The notes: generated by a model from the letters alone, not told the origin. DNA of 6,494 nt from Nocardia sp. (GCA_013361595.1 JABFXT010000760.1:1-6494), one strand, 5' to 3'. Positions 1 through 5,552 are shown, numbered from the stretch's first letter. Numbers and translations are program-made.

Positions 1-17
1 GTGTGCTCTTCCGATCT
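1..17. other. Sequencing adapter remnant at contig end
   Basis: The first 17 bases, gtgtgctcttccgatct, match the 3' end of the standard Illumina TruSeq/multiplexing read-2 adapter. The match is to remembered adapter sequence. They should be treated as untrimmed library sequence, not genome. The adapter is joined directly to what looks like the inside of an insertion sequence, the kind of place where short-read assemblies usually break. The apparent open reading frame that begins here on the + strand is therefore artificial at its 5' end. Confidence 0.93.
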
Positions 18-37
18 GTTGCGTTAGCGTGGGACAC
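18..37 (-). CDS. IS481-family transposase, N-terminal six codons only
   Basis: A GTG start at 37-35 on the - strand is followed by codons for S-H-A-N-A before the contig runs into adapter. Many actinobacterial IS481-family transposases begin with M/V-S-H-A-N-A, followed by a helix-turn-helix region and a DDE integrase core, none of which is visible here. The upstream frame stays open (encoding RNRFTNPEAF), so a slightly earlier start is possible. The identification rests on a six-residue motif and the neighbouring terminal sequence, so it is tentative. Confidence 0.5.
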
Positions 38-108
38 GAAGGCCTCCGGGTTGGTGAAGCGGTTCCTAGACAGCTCCACTTCACAACCGGGGGCCTTCAC
101 CTGTCACA
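18..108 (-). mobile_element. One end of an IS481-family-like insertion sequence (truncated by contig end)
   Basis: On the - strand this stretch starts with TGTGACAGGTGAAGGCCCCC at 108 and runs into the first codons of a transposase, whose start codon lies about 70 bases from that end. A terminal TGT and a short leader before a transposase beginning (V/M)SHANA fit actinobacterial IS481-family elements. Only one end is present, so neither the partner inverted repeat nor a target-site duplication can be checked, and the boundary at 108 is inferred from the TGTGACAG terminus. The element points away from purN and lies about 195 bases upstream of it. Confidence 0.55.
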
Positions 109-221
109 TCGACTCACCCGCGTGGGGCGGGACAACCTCCCCGGACATCACAGCTAGGCGCACCCGCGCCGGGCGCGCACAGCGCCTCACTGCCGCCGAA
201 GGGCTGCCGAAGGGCGTCTAC

Positions 222-272
222 TAGGCTCTATCCGTGCCGCGGGTTCGTTCCCGCCGGCGGGTGGCACCCGCC
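222..272 (+). promoter_or_regulatory. Possible purN promoter and leader hairpin
   Basis: TAGGCT at 222-227 fits the actinobacterial -10 pattern TANNNT and lies about 75 bases before the purN start; no convincing -35 is seen. In the presumed leader, GGCGGGT (256-262) pairs with ACCCGCC (266-272) around a 3-base loop, a GC-rich 7-bp hairpin. No T-tract follows, so it is not an obvious intrinsic terminator. I looked for a ZTP riboswitch, which would make sense before a purine gene, and did not find its conserved CCGCCUGGGC-type segment. The function is unproven. Confidence 0.3.
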
Positions 273-291
273 CGCCGTTCCTTCGAACTCC

Positions 292-296
292 AGGAG
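292..296 (+). promoter_or_regulatory. purN ribosome-binding site that fixes a CTG start
   Basis: AGGAG lies 7 bases before CTG at 304-306. It is the only good Shine-Dalgarno match placed ahead of the conserved N-terminal strand and SGTGSLL loop, and it has no conventional start codon at a useful distance. Confidence 0.7.
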
Positions 297-303
297 TAGA
301 GCC

Positions 304-951
304 CTGACCGCCCCGGAACCCACCGATTCCACCCCGGCCGGCCTGGTCGTACTCGCCTCGGGGACCGGTTCACTGCTGCGTGCGCTGATCGAGGCCACGG
401 CGGATGCCGCGTATCCGGCCCGGATCCGCGCGGTGGGTGTGGACCGGGAATGTGCCGCCGTCGAGCATGCCGAGGCGGCGGGTATCCCCGTCTTCCGGGC
501 CGTCGTCGGTGATCACCCCGACCGCGCCGCCTGGGATACCGCGCTCACCGGGACAGTGGCCGGATATTCGCCCGACCTGGTGGTATGCGCCGGATTCATG
601 AAGTTGCTGGGACCGGCGTTCCTGGACCGTTTCGGTGGCCGGATCATCAATACCCATCCCGCCCTGCTACCCGCTTTTCCCGGGGCGCACGGAGTGCGGG
701 ACGCGCTGGCCTACGGGGTCCGGGTCACCGGTACCACGGTGCATCTGGTCGATTCCGGTGTGGACACCGGCCCGATCCTGGCCCAGGAGGCCGTCCGGGT
801 CGATCCGGCGGAAGACGAGGCGGGACTGCACGAGCGCATCAAAATCGTGGAGCGGCGGTTACTGGTGGAGGTTGTCGCCGCCGTCGCGACCCGCGGAATT
901 GTCTCCGATGGACGAAAGGCAGTTATCCCTGATGAGCGAGTACTCCGGTGA
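304..951 (+). CDS. purN: Phosphoribosylglycinamide formyltransferase (GART), PurN
   Basis: PurN transfers a formyl group from 10-formyl-THF to GAR, giving FGAR, the third step of purine synthesis in the cytoplasm. Seen: a Rossmann-type start with SGTGSLL at residues 19-25, the catalytic N116-T-H118 in [13 protein letters not shown], and D154 in [13 protein letters not shown], matching the family's Asn-His-Asp triad. The length of 215 residues equals what I recall for mycobacterial PurN. The start is CTG at 304, preceded by AGGAG at 292-296 with 7-base spacing. No ATG, GTG or TTG occurs in frame upstream back to 109, and the next in-frame GTG (433) would delete the phosphate-binding loop. The gene overlaps purH by four bases (GTGA), implying translational coupling. 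Identity is near certain; the CTG start is strongly supported but unproven. Confidence 0.96.
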   Translation: MTAPEPTDSTPAGLVVLASGTGSLLRALIEATADAAYPARIRAVGVDRECAAVEHAEAAGIPVFRAVVGDHPDRAAWDTALTGTVAGYSPDLVVCAGFMKLLGPAFLDRFGGRIINTHPALLPAFPGAHGVRDALAYGVRVTGTTVHLVDSGVDTGPILAQEAVRVDPAEDEAGLHERIKIVERRLLVEVVAAVATRGIVSDGRKAVIPDERVLR

Positions 952-2510
952 GTGAACGTACGCCGATCCGCCGGGCGCTGGTGAGCGTCTACGACAAGAC
1001 CGGGCTCGTGGAGCTGGCGAGCGCGTTGCACGCGGCCGGGGTGGAGCTGGTATCCACCGGGTCCACGGCGGCGCGGATCGCGGACGCCGGTGTACCGGTG
1101 ACCGAGGTCGAACAGTTGACCGGGTTCCCGGAAACCCTGGACGGTCGGGTCAAAACGCTGCATCCGCGGGTGCACGCGGGCATCCTGGCCGATACCCGCA
1201 AACCCGAACATCTGGACCAGCTCACCGAACTGGGTATCGAGGCGTTCCAGCTGGTGGTGGTGAACCTCTACCCGTTCAGCGCGACCGTCGCCAGTGGGGC
1301 GGGCCCGGACGAATGCGTCGAGCAGATCGATATCGGCGGACCGTCGATGGTGCGCGCGGCGGCCAAGAATCATCCGTCGGTGGCCGTGGTGGTGAACACC
1401 GGCGATTACGACGAGGTGCGTAAGGCGGTGGCCGAAGGCGGTTTCACGCTGTCGGAACGTACCGTCCTGGCCGCGAAGGCTTTCCAGCACACCGCGAGCT
1501 ATGACGTGGCCGTGGCGAACTGGATGGCGTCGACACTGGTCGAAAAGGTTTCCGACGACGCGGAATTCCCGTCGTGGATCGGGGCGGTCTGGGATCGTTC
1601 GGCAGTTCTGCGCTACGGCGAGAATCCGCATCAGCGGGCGGCCCTCTACACCGACGGCGACGGGGGGCGCGGTCTGGCGCGGGCGCAGCAGTTGCACGGC
1701 AAGGAGATGTCGTACAACAACTACACCGACGCCGATGCCGCTCGGCGTGCCGCCTACGACCACACCGCACCCGCGGTGGCGATTATCAAGCACGCCAACC
1801 CGTGCGGTATCGCGACGGGTGCGGATATCGCGGAGGCACATCGGAAGGCGCACGCCTGCGACCCGGTGAGCGCGTACGGCGGCGTCATCGCGACCAACCG
1901 TGAGGTGTCGGTGGCGATGGCCCAGCAGGTGGCCGAGATCTTCACCGAGGTGATCGTCGCGCCGTCCTACGCCGACGGCGCCGTCGAGGTGCTCCAGCGC
2001 AAGAAGAACATCCGGATCCTGGTCGCGGACGCACCCGAGCCTTCGGGAGCCGAGCACCGGCCGGTCAGCGGCGGGCTGCTGGTGCAGGAGCGTGATGTGA
2101 TCGACGCCGACGGTGACGATCCGGCGAATTGGACGCTCGCGGTCGGTGAACCCGCCGACGCGGCGACCCTTGCCGATCTCGAATTCGCTTGGCGCGCCTG
2201 CCGGGCGGTGAAATCCAACGCGATCCTGCTGGCGCAGGACGGGGCATCGGTGGGCGTCGGTATGGGGCAGGTCAACCGGGTCGATTCGGTGCGGCTCGCC
2301 GTACAGCGGGCCGGTGATCGCGCCGCGGGTTCGGTCGCGGCCTCGGATGCGTTCTTCCCGTTCCCCGACGGTCCGCAACTGCTGCTCGAAGCCGGTATCC
2401 GGGCCATTGTCCAGCCGGGCGGTTCGGTGCGCGATCAGGACACCATCGACGCCGCCCGCGCCGCGGGGGTGACCATGTACTTCACCGGGTCGCGTCACTT
2501 CGCTCACTGA
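948..2510 (+). CDS. purH: Bifunctional AICAR transformylase / IMP cyclohydrolase, PurH
   Basis: PurH carries out the last two steps to IMP: formylation of AICAR with 10-formyl-THF, then ring closure of FAICAR. The N-terminal methylglyoxal-synthase-like cyclohydrolase domain (about residues 1-140) shows YDKTGL, the STGSTA phosphate loop, [17 protein letters not shown] and VVNLYPF. The C-terminal transformylase domain shows RYGENPHQ at 222-229, the catalytic KHANPCG with K281-H282, [13 protein letters not shown], and the family-typical C-terminus [11 protein letters not shown]. It is 520 residues, the normal length. The GTG start at 948 overlaps the purN stop (GTGA). The TGA stop is followed after six bases by a strong hairpin. 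A diverged copy of the last 12 codons lies about 640 bases downstream. Function is secure. Confidence 0.98.
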   Translation: MSERTPIRRALVSVYDKTGLVELASALHAAGVELVSTGSTAARIADAGVPVTEVEQLTGFPETLDGRVKTLHPRVHAGILADTRKPEHLDQLTELGIEAFQLVVVNLYPFSATVASGAGPDECVEQIDIGGPSMVRAAAKNHPSVAVVVNTGDYDEVRKAVAEGGFTLSERTVLAAKAFQHTASYDVAVANWMASTLVEKVSDDAEFPSWIGAVWDRSAVLRYGENPHQRAALYTDGDGGRGLARAQQLHGKEMSYNNYTDADAARRAAYDHTAPAVAIIKHANPCGIATGADIAEAHRKAHACDPVSAYGGVIATNREVSVAMAQQVAEIFTEVIVAPSYADGAVEVLQRKKNIRILVADAPEPSGAEHRPVSGGLLVQERDVIDADGDDPANWTLAVGEPADAATLADLEFAWRACRAVKSNAILLAQDGASVGVGMGQVNRVDSVRLAVQRAGDRAAGSVAASDAFFPFPDGPQLLLEAGIRAIVQPGGSVRDQDTIDAARAAGVTMYFTGSRHFAH

Positions 2511-2516
2511 TACCCG

Positions 2517-2564
2517 GGACCGCCGGCACCTTCGCTCGCTGTGAGCCAGAAGTGCCGGCGGTCC
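2517..2564 (+). terminator. Hairpin terminator after purH, possibly bidirectional
   Basis: GGACCGCCGGCAC (2517-2529) is perfectly complementary to GTGCCGGCGGTCC (2552-2564), a 13-bp GC-rich stem with a 22-base loop starting 6 bases after the purH stop. No T-run follows, as is common for actinobacterial terminators. It also lies downstream of the convergent small gene at 2749-2982 and could stop transcription from both sides. The loop (ttcgctcgctgtgag) resembles the loop region of the second hairpin at 3171-3218. Confidence 0.72.
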
Positions 2565-2676
2565 GCGGCGTGCCGGACGACTGTGGGCGGATACACGGCG
2601 GAATCGGTATGCGCGGGTCGGGTGTGCCGTATGGGGCGAACGACAACGCGGCGAGCGCAGCTGCCGATCCGACATC

Positions 2677-2701
2677 CCGCCCGGTATCCCGCTCCGGGCG
2701 G
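2677..2701 (-). terminator. Candidate terminator of the first small secreted-protein gene
   Basis: CCGCCCGG (2677-2684) pairs with CCGGGCGG (2694-2701) around a 9-base loop. The hairpin lies about 48 bases beyond the stop of the - strand gene ending at 2749. There is no T-tract. I see no coding signal in the rest of 2565-2748. Confidence 0.4.
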
Positions 2702-2748
2702 TCATCGCTGGGGTGCGTGTGGTTCCGACCGAACCGGTCAGTGCGCCG

Positions 2749-2982
2749 TTACATGCATCTCGGGGTAGCCCCGCACGACGAGAAGGTTGCAAGCTCGACC
2801 AGGGCCGACCCGGTGAACAATCCGTCGGCGACCGCGCCGTTCGCCGTCTCCGGGACGGATACCGTAGCGGGGGCGGCCGGTTCGAGCGGCAGTCCCGCTT
2901 CGGCCGCCGCGCCACCGGTTCCGGCGAACGTGCCGATCGCCATCGCCGTGGTGATCACTCCGTAGCCGAGTTTCTTGCGCAT
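2749..2982 (-). CDS. Small secreted protein A (AGLPL-motif family), unknown function
   Basis: I do not recognise a named family. The 77-residue product starts MRKK, continues with a hydrophobic stretch and ends its predicted signal peptide near GTGGAAA (about residue 27). The mature part of about 50 residues begins EAGLPLEPAAPATV and ends FSSCGATPRCM, with two cysteines six residues apart that could form a disulfide. The ATG at 2982 is chosen because AAAGGGA (2990-2996) sits 7 bases upstream; an open frame continues further upstream but lacks a ribosome-binding site and would bury the signal peptide. It is paralogous to the gene at 3515-3769: both share a signal peptide ending in AAA, AGLPL(D/E)xAAPxTV, the ribosome-binding region and the promoter. 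It is convergent with purH. The secretion call is inference from sequence. Confidence 0.72.
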   Translation of the reverse strand: MRKKLGYGVITTAMAIGTFAGTGGAAAEAGLPLEPAAPATVSVPETANGAVADGLFTGSALVELATFSSCGATPRCM

Positions 2983-3032
2983 TTCGTAGTCCCTTTCGAA
3001 GGATGTGCACGACCCTCTGTCCGCACGGGAAG

Positions 3033-3068
3033 ACGCTATGGCCGGCCGGGCCCGCCGGGCAGCCGCGA
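3033..3068 (-). promoter_or_regulatory. Conserved promoter of small gene A
   Basis: Read on the - strand, TCGCGGCT (3068-3061) is followed after 22 bases by TAGCGT (3038-3033), which fits the TANNNT -10 pattern. The same two blocks with exactly the same 22-base separation precede gene B. The hexamer 17 bases before this -10 is TGCCCG, a poor -35, so the upstream TCGCGGCTnnCCGG block may be an activator site or a contact for an alternative sigma factor. The predicted leader to the ATG at 2982 is about 45 bases. The function is inferred from conservation between the two copies. Confidence 0.5.
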
Positions 3069-3113
3069 CTTGTGGTGCCGGTATTTCTCGGGTCACGAAT
3101 CTCGTTGTGTCAC

Positions 3114-3149
3114 ACGATGTATTTCACCGGGACCCGGCACTTCGCCCAC
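3114..3149 (+). pseudogene. Remnant of a second purH 3' end
   Basis: These 12 codons read TMYFTGTRHFAH, against [12 protein letters not shown] at the end of the intact purH (2472-2507). At base level 30 of 36 positions match. Five of the six differences are silent and only one codon changes an amino acid, Ser to Thr (two of the mismatches fall in that codon). The stop is missing: the next codon is AGG, and losing a single T from CAC-TAG-G would explain this. Upstream the frame does not continue into PurH sequence, so only the tail is present. A strong hairpin follows 21 bases later, as expected for a former gene end. There is no start or function; it is a scar of duplication or recombination. 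Confidence 0.68.
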
Positions 3150-3170
3150 AGGCATCGGCAAGCGTGGCAA

Positions 3171-3218
3171 ACGCAGTGTGGCCCCTCGTTCGTTGTGGAA
3201 CGAGGGGCCACACTGCGT
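3171..3218. terminator. Perfect 21-bp inverted repeat, probable relic purH terminator
   Basis: Bases 3171-3191 are fully complementary to 3198-3218 around the 6-base loop GTTGTG, giving a 48-base hairpin without mismatch. The arms include GTGTGGCCCCTCG and CGAGGGGCCACAC. It lies just past the purH tail remnant, as the 13-bp hairpin lies just past the intact purH, and the loop regions of the two are similar (CGYTCGYTGTG). A bidirectional terminator is the simplest reading. No T-tract is present. Confidence 0.6.
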
Positions 3219-3266
3219 GGGGCGACTGTCCGTCGGTCGAGCCAAGGCGGAATGAACAGGCGGTCG

Positions 3267-3295
3267 GCTGTGCCGGACAATACGACCGGCACAGC
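3267..3295. terminator. 10-bp hairpin, possible terminator
   Basis: GCTGTGCCGG (3267-3276) pairs perfectly with CCGGCACAGC (3286-3295) around a 9-base loop. It lies about 220 bases past the stop of gene B on the - strand and about 50 bases after the larger hairpin. Terminator function is plausible but unsupported by a T-tract. Confidence 0.4.
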
Positions 3296-3322
3296 GATCC
3301 GACACCGACGCCCGGTGATCTG

Positions 3323-3376
3323 ACCGAGACAGGTGTGGTCCGCGGGTAAGCGGCGCCAAAGGGGGCCGGTCTCGGT
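3323..3376. repeat. 8-bp inverted repeat with 38-base loop
   Basis: ACCGAGAC (3323-3330) is complementary to GTCTCGGT (3369-3376). The GC-rich interior could fold further, so a structured RNA or the 3' untranslated end of the gene B transcript is conceivable. It matches no riboswitch or small RNA I know. Confidence 0.25.
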
Positions 3377-3514
3377 TGCGGCCGCAGCGGCTGGAACTCT
3401 CACACTGCCCCGTCGAAAAGCGGCAGCACATCGGCGAGCCGGGATTGTCGTGCTCCAGCGCCTGCCTCGTGCGGTCGAGCAGAGAGGCTACAGCTGACGA
3501 GGGGCTCGCACGGA

Positions 3515-3769
3515 TTAAGAACCGCCGAAAATGTACCCGAGGATGAGGAACACGCTTGCGGCCGCCTGGGCCGAACCGCTGGAAATCGGGCCGCCCAGCG
3601 AAGATCCGCTGGGCCCGTGGCCGGCAGCGGAGCCGGTGGAAGCATCCTGCACCGTGCGCGGTGCGGCGGCGTCCAGCGGCAGTCCGGCTGCGGCCGCCGT
3701 CCCGGCGCCGGTCACCGAACCGGCCGCGATGGTCAGCGCGGCGATACCCCCGACGAGAACTTTTTGCAT
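3515..3769 (-). CDS. Small secreted protein B (AGLPL-motif family), unknown function
   Basis: No named family is recognised. The 84-residue product starts MQKVLVGG, has a hydrophobic signal peptide ending near GTAAA (about residue 25), and then reads AGLPLDAAAPRTVQDAS followed by a Gly/Ser-rich middle. It closes with a hydrophobic tail, AAASVFLILGYIFGGS, that could associate with a membrane or with itself. The ATG at 3769 has AAAGGGA (3777-3783) 7 bases upstream, the same arrangement as gene A. An upstream in-frame start at 3802 is rejected because it would precede the signal peptide with charged residues and lacks a ribosome-binding site. Resemblance to protein A is limited to the signal peptide and about the first 12 mature residues; the C-termini are unrelated (a cysteine pair in A, a hydrophobic tail in B). 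Confidence 0.72.
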   Translation of the reverse strand: MQKVLVGGIAALTIAAGSVTGAGTAAAAGLPLDAAAPRTVQDASTGSAAGHGPSGSSLGGPISSGSAQAAASVFLILGYIFGGS

Positions 3770-3787
3770 CTTCGTGTCCCTTTCCTG

Positions 3788-3805
3788 CGGTTGTGGGCAC
3801 AACCG
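3788..3805 (-). promoter_or_regulatory. Hairpin in the gene B leader next to its ribosome-binding site
   Basis: CGGTTGT (3788-3794) pairs with ACAACCG (3799-3805) around a 4-base loop, four bases upstream of the AAAGGGA site. The leader of gene A is similar in sequence here but does not form an equivalent stem. A translational effect is possible but speculative. Confidence 0.35.
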
Positions 3806-3822
3806 GCGTACATACGAGAAGG

Positions 3823-3858
3823 ACGCTATGCGCGATTCCGGTCACCGGTAAGCCGCGA
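3823..3858 (-). promoter_or_regulatory. Conserved promoter of small gene B
   Basis: On the - strand TCGCGGCT (3858-3851) and TAGCGT (3828-3823) are separated by 22 bases, exactly as upstream of gene A. The hexamer 17 bases before this -10 is TTACCG. The block TCGCGGCTnnCCGG is shared with gene A; the bases between the blocks are not well conserved, which suggests selection on the blocks themselves. The leader to the ATG at 3769 is about 47 bases. Confidence 0.52.
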
Positions 3859-3932
3859 GTTCCACCGCCCAAGTTTCTGGGGGGATGGGATATTTCGAGA
3901 GCAGGAGGCGCTGCGACGGATCGGTGGCCGGG

Positions 3933-4400
3933 TCAGCCGGCACTGAGCACTCGGCGGTCGCCCAGCGGTGCGTCCAGCTGGATCTCCAGCGTGCCGAAAA
4001 CCGCCATCATCACGCACATCTTGTCGGCCGAGTCGGCGCGCGTGCCACTGCGGAGTTCGACGGTGACCGCGCTGTCGTTCTCGCTGACCTCTGCGTTCAC
4101 GCCGTAGCATTCCGGCACACCCGATTCGAAGTGGACGGCGATGCGGTCGGCTGCCACGCGGGTCCACGATGTGAACGGTATGGGGTGGGCACCCACGATC
4201 GTGGGGTCGGCGGTGAATATCCTGCCCGGATCGGCACCGGGGTCCTCGGTGGGGGTGCCGGGTTCGGCCGGTGCGGGTACCGAAGTCGTAGCGGGCGAAG
4301 GGCCCGGCTCCGGGGTGGCCGTTCTGTCGCTACCGCACGCGGTGACCGCGAGGACGGCGCCGAAAGCCAGAATTGCCGTGAATCCCCGCAGTGTGACCAT
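3933..4400 (-). CDS. Putative lipoprotein of unknown function
   Basis: The 155-residue product has a lipoprotein signal: short N-terminus, hydrophobic FTAILAFGAVLA, and lipobox V19-T20-A21-C22 followed by GSD, so it is probably diacylated on C22 and anchored to the outer face of the cytoplasmic membrane. A Pro/Thr/Glu-rich linker (about residues 29-58) leads to a compact domain of about 95 residues with two cysteines, C98 (PECYG) and C129 (DKMCVMM), a plausible disulfide. This layout resembles small mycobacterial/nocardial lipoproteins, but I cannot name a family. GTG codons at 4409 and 4406 are alternative starts. ATG 4400 is preferred because of signal-peptide length and a possible leaderless promoter. 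It lies upstream of gene B on the same strand, with about 75 bases from its stop to that promoter. Confidence 0.8.
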   Translation of the reverse strand: MVTLRGFTAILAFGAVLAVTACGSDRTATPEPGPSPATTSVPAPAEPGTPTEDPGADPGRIFTADPTIVGAHPIPFTSWTRVAADRIAVHFESGVPECYGVNAEVSENDSAVTVELRSGTRADSADKMCVMMAVFGTLEIQLDAPLGDRRVLSAG

Positions 4401-4407
4401 GGGCACC

Positions 4408-4413
4408 ACTGTA
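4408..4413 (-). promoter_or_regulatory. -10 element suggesting a leaderless lipoprotein transcript
   Basis: TACAGT on the - strand (4413-4408) fits TANNNT and ends 7 bases before the ATG at 4400, so transcription would start at or next to the start codon. No Shine-Dalgarno sequence precedes any candidate start. Leaderless mRNAs are common in actinobacteria. The -35 region is not convincing. Confidence 0.35.
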
Positions 4414-4464
4414 GTGGGCCCGGATCGGCGGACGGTCCGTGCGCGGGAGGCCCGGCGCGGTCGA

Positions 4465-4496
4465 ACGCCCGGACCGCGATACGCGGTGCCGGGCGT
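4465..4496 (-). terminator. Terminator of the rpmB-rpmG-rpsN-rpsR operon
   Basis: ACGCCCGG (4465-4472) pairs with CCGGGCGT (4489-4496), and inside it ACCGCG (4473-4478) pairs with CGCGGT (4482-4487) with one bulged G and a 3-base loop, a 14-bp stem in all. It begins about 20 bases past the rpsR stop on the - strand. No T-run is present. The rest of 4401-4516 holds the lipoprotein promoter and nothing else I can identify. Confidence 0.7.
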
Positions 4497-4516
4497 CGGG
4501 GGAAGGTGGAGTCGGT

Positions 4517-4771
4517 TCAGCGGCTGGTGAAGGGCAGCAGCGCCATTTCGCGCGCGTTCTTCACCGCGACCGCGACCTGCCGCTGCTGCTGCGGGGTCAG
4601 TCCGGTGACCCGGCGACTGCGGATCTTGCCGCGATCGGAGATGAAAGTACGCAGCAGGTTGACGTCCTTGTAGTCGACCGTCTCGATACCCGCGGCGATG
4701 AGTGGGTTCTTCTTGGGCCGGCGGGCCTGTTCGGCGCGGACCTTCTTCGACGGGCCTCGTTTGACTGCCAT
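4517..4771 (-). CDS. rpsR: 30S ribosomal protein S18, zinc-independent (C-) paralog
   Basis: S18 of the small-subunit platform, 84 residues. Family signature: [50 protein letters not shown]. It has no cysteine at all, whereas zinc-binding actinobacterial S18 carries a CxxC near its N-terminus, so this is the C- form expected to replace its partner when zinc is short. It is the last gene of the four-gene operon, 33 bases after rpsN, with a weak AGGA about 10 bases before the ATG at 4771. A zinc-binding copy should exist elsewhere in the genome; it is not in this window. Confidence 0.96.
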   Translation of the reverse strand: MAVKRGPSKKVRAEQARRPKKNPLIAAGIETVDYKDVNLLRTFISDRGKIRSRRVTGLTPQQQRQVAVAVKNAREMALLPFTSR

Positions 4772-4804
4772 ATGACCGGTTCCTAACTCACGAGATCGGT
4801 GGGG

Positions 4805-5110
4805 TTACCAGCTCGATTTGTGCACACCGGGCAACTCTCCTCGATGTGCCATCTCACGTACACGCACACGCGATAGGCCGAACTTCCGGAGATAACCGCG
4901 CGGTCGCCCGTCGGCAGTGTCCCGATTGCGCAATCGTACCGGACTGGCGTCCCGGGGTAGCCGGCGCAGGGCGGCCTGGGCGGCCGCGCGCTCGTCCTCC
5001 GGTGTGGTCGGCTTCCGGATCGCCTCTTTCAGTTCGGCTCGTCGTTCCGCGTAGCGGGCGACGACCGCGTGACGCTGCTCGTTCCGGGCGATCTTGGATT
5101 TCTTGGCCAT
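4805..5110 (-). CDS. rpsN: 30S ribosomal protein S14, zinc-independent long form
   Basis: S14 of the small-subunit head, 101 residues, the usual size of the long C- form; the zinc-binding form has about 61 residues and four cysteines. There are no cysteines. The C-terminal signature is complete: [41 protein letters not shown]. The start ATG at 5110 has GGGAGGAG just upstream, inside the end of rpmG, and the rpmG stop and this start share one base (TGATG), indicating translational coupling. Confidence 0.97.
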   Translation of the reverse strand: MAKKSKIARNEQRHAVVARYAERRAELKEAIRKPTTPEDERAAAQAALRRLPRDASPVRLRNRDTADGRPRGYLRKFGLSRVRVREMAHRGELPGVHKSSW

Positions 5111-5280
5111 CAGCGCTCCTCCCGGAAATCGACGTGACGGCGGACCACGGGGTCGTATTTGCGCAGGACCATGCGGTCGGGGTCGTTACGGCGGTTCTTG
5201 CGGGTGACGTAGGTGTATCCGGTGCCCGCCGTGGAGCGGAGTTTTATCACCGGGCGGATATCGGTCGATTTCGATGCCAT
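5110..5280 (-). CDS. rpmG: 50S ribosomal protein L33, zinc-independent (C-) paralog
   Basis: L33, 56 residues, with [49 protein letters not shown]. No cysteines are present, while C+ L33 proteins have two CxxC pairs. The ATG at 5280 lies eight bases after the rpmB stop, and the stop shares one base with the rpsN start. The order L28-L33-S14-S18 is the same as in the alternative ribosomal operon of mycobacteria (Rv2058c-Rv2055c type). Confidence 0.97.
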   Translation of the reverse strand: MASKSTDIRPVIKLRSTAGTGYTYVTRKNRRNDPDRMVLRKYDPVVRRHVDFREER

Positions 5281-5288
5281 CGGTCGGC

Positions 5289-5525
5289 TCAGATCCGGGT
5301 TCCGCGGGCACGGAGACGGGCCACCACGGCCTCGATCCCGTCCCGGTCGATGGTTTTGATGCCTTTGGCGGATACGTCGAGAGTTATCCGGCGGCCCTCG
5401 CTGGGCAGGTAGTAGGTCTTGCGCTGGATGTTCGGATCCCAGCGCCGACCGGTGCGTTTGTGTGAATGCGAGACGGCCTTGCCGAATCCGGGCTTGCGGC
5501 CGGTGACCTGACAGTGCGCCGACAT
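5289..5525 (-). CDS. rpmB: 50S ribosomal protein L28, zinc-independent (C-) paralog
   Basis: L28, 78 residues: [15 protein letters not shown] at the start, then [51 protein letters not shown] single cysteine (C5) remains and no CxxC, so no zinc site is expected. It is the first gene of the operon, with a good GGAGGG (5532-5537) six bases before the ATG at 5525. Upstream lies the shared divergent region with Zur-like boxes. Confidence 0.97.
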   Translation of the reverse strand: MSAHCQVTGRKPGFGKAVSHSHKRTGRRWDPNIQRKTYYLPSEGRRITLDVSAKGIKTIDRDGIEAVVARLRARGTRI

Positions 5526-5552
5526 ACGGTTCCCTCCGACGGTGAACGATGA

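Larger units (their letters stand above)
2983..3514. other. Non-coding interval between the two small secreted-protein genes
   Basis: I find no convincing intact gene in these 532 bases. In order they hold the leader and promoter of gene A, a 36-base purH tail remnant, a perfect 21-bp hairpin, a 10-bp hairpin, and a longer-range 8-bp inverted repeat. Open frames on both strands here lack recognisable motifs and ribosome-binding sites, and look like high-GC shadows. From about 3377 to 3514, just beyond the gene B stop, I see no clear terminator or other element. Confidence 0.6.

Noticed and set aside
3..224. 73-codon + strand frame at the contig start
   Set aside because: It begins in adapter sequence, runs antisense through the IS end, and has no recognisable motif after 108.
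228..303. ZTP or other purine riboswitch before purN
   Set aside because: A GC-rich hairpin is present, but the conserved ZTP core segments are not.
711..2915. Very long open frame antisense to purN/purH (734 codons)
   Set aside because: It mirrors high-GC codon bias of purH, is Arg/His-rich with no domain, crosses the purH terminator, and lacks a credible start; it is a shadow.
3003..3349. Overlapping + strand frames of about 110 codons through the intergenic region
   Set aside because: Apart from the 12-codon purH remnant they contain no motif, cross large hairpins and the gene A promoter, and lack ribosome-binding sites.
2565..3514. CRISPR array or toxin-antitoxin pair among the repeats
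   Set aside because: The repeats are inverted and of different sequence rather than regularly spaced direct repeats, and the small proteins carry export signals rather than toxin or antitoxin motifs.
3093..3872. 259-codon - strand frame spanning gene B
   Set aside because: Gene B is in another frame with a signal peptide and ribosome-binding site; this frame is Arg-rich and featureless.
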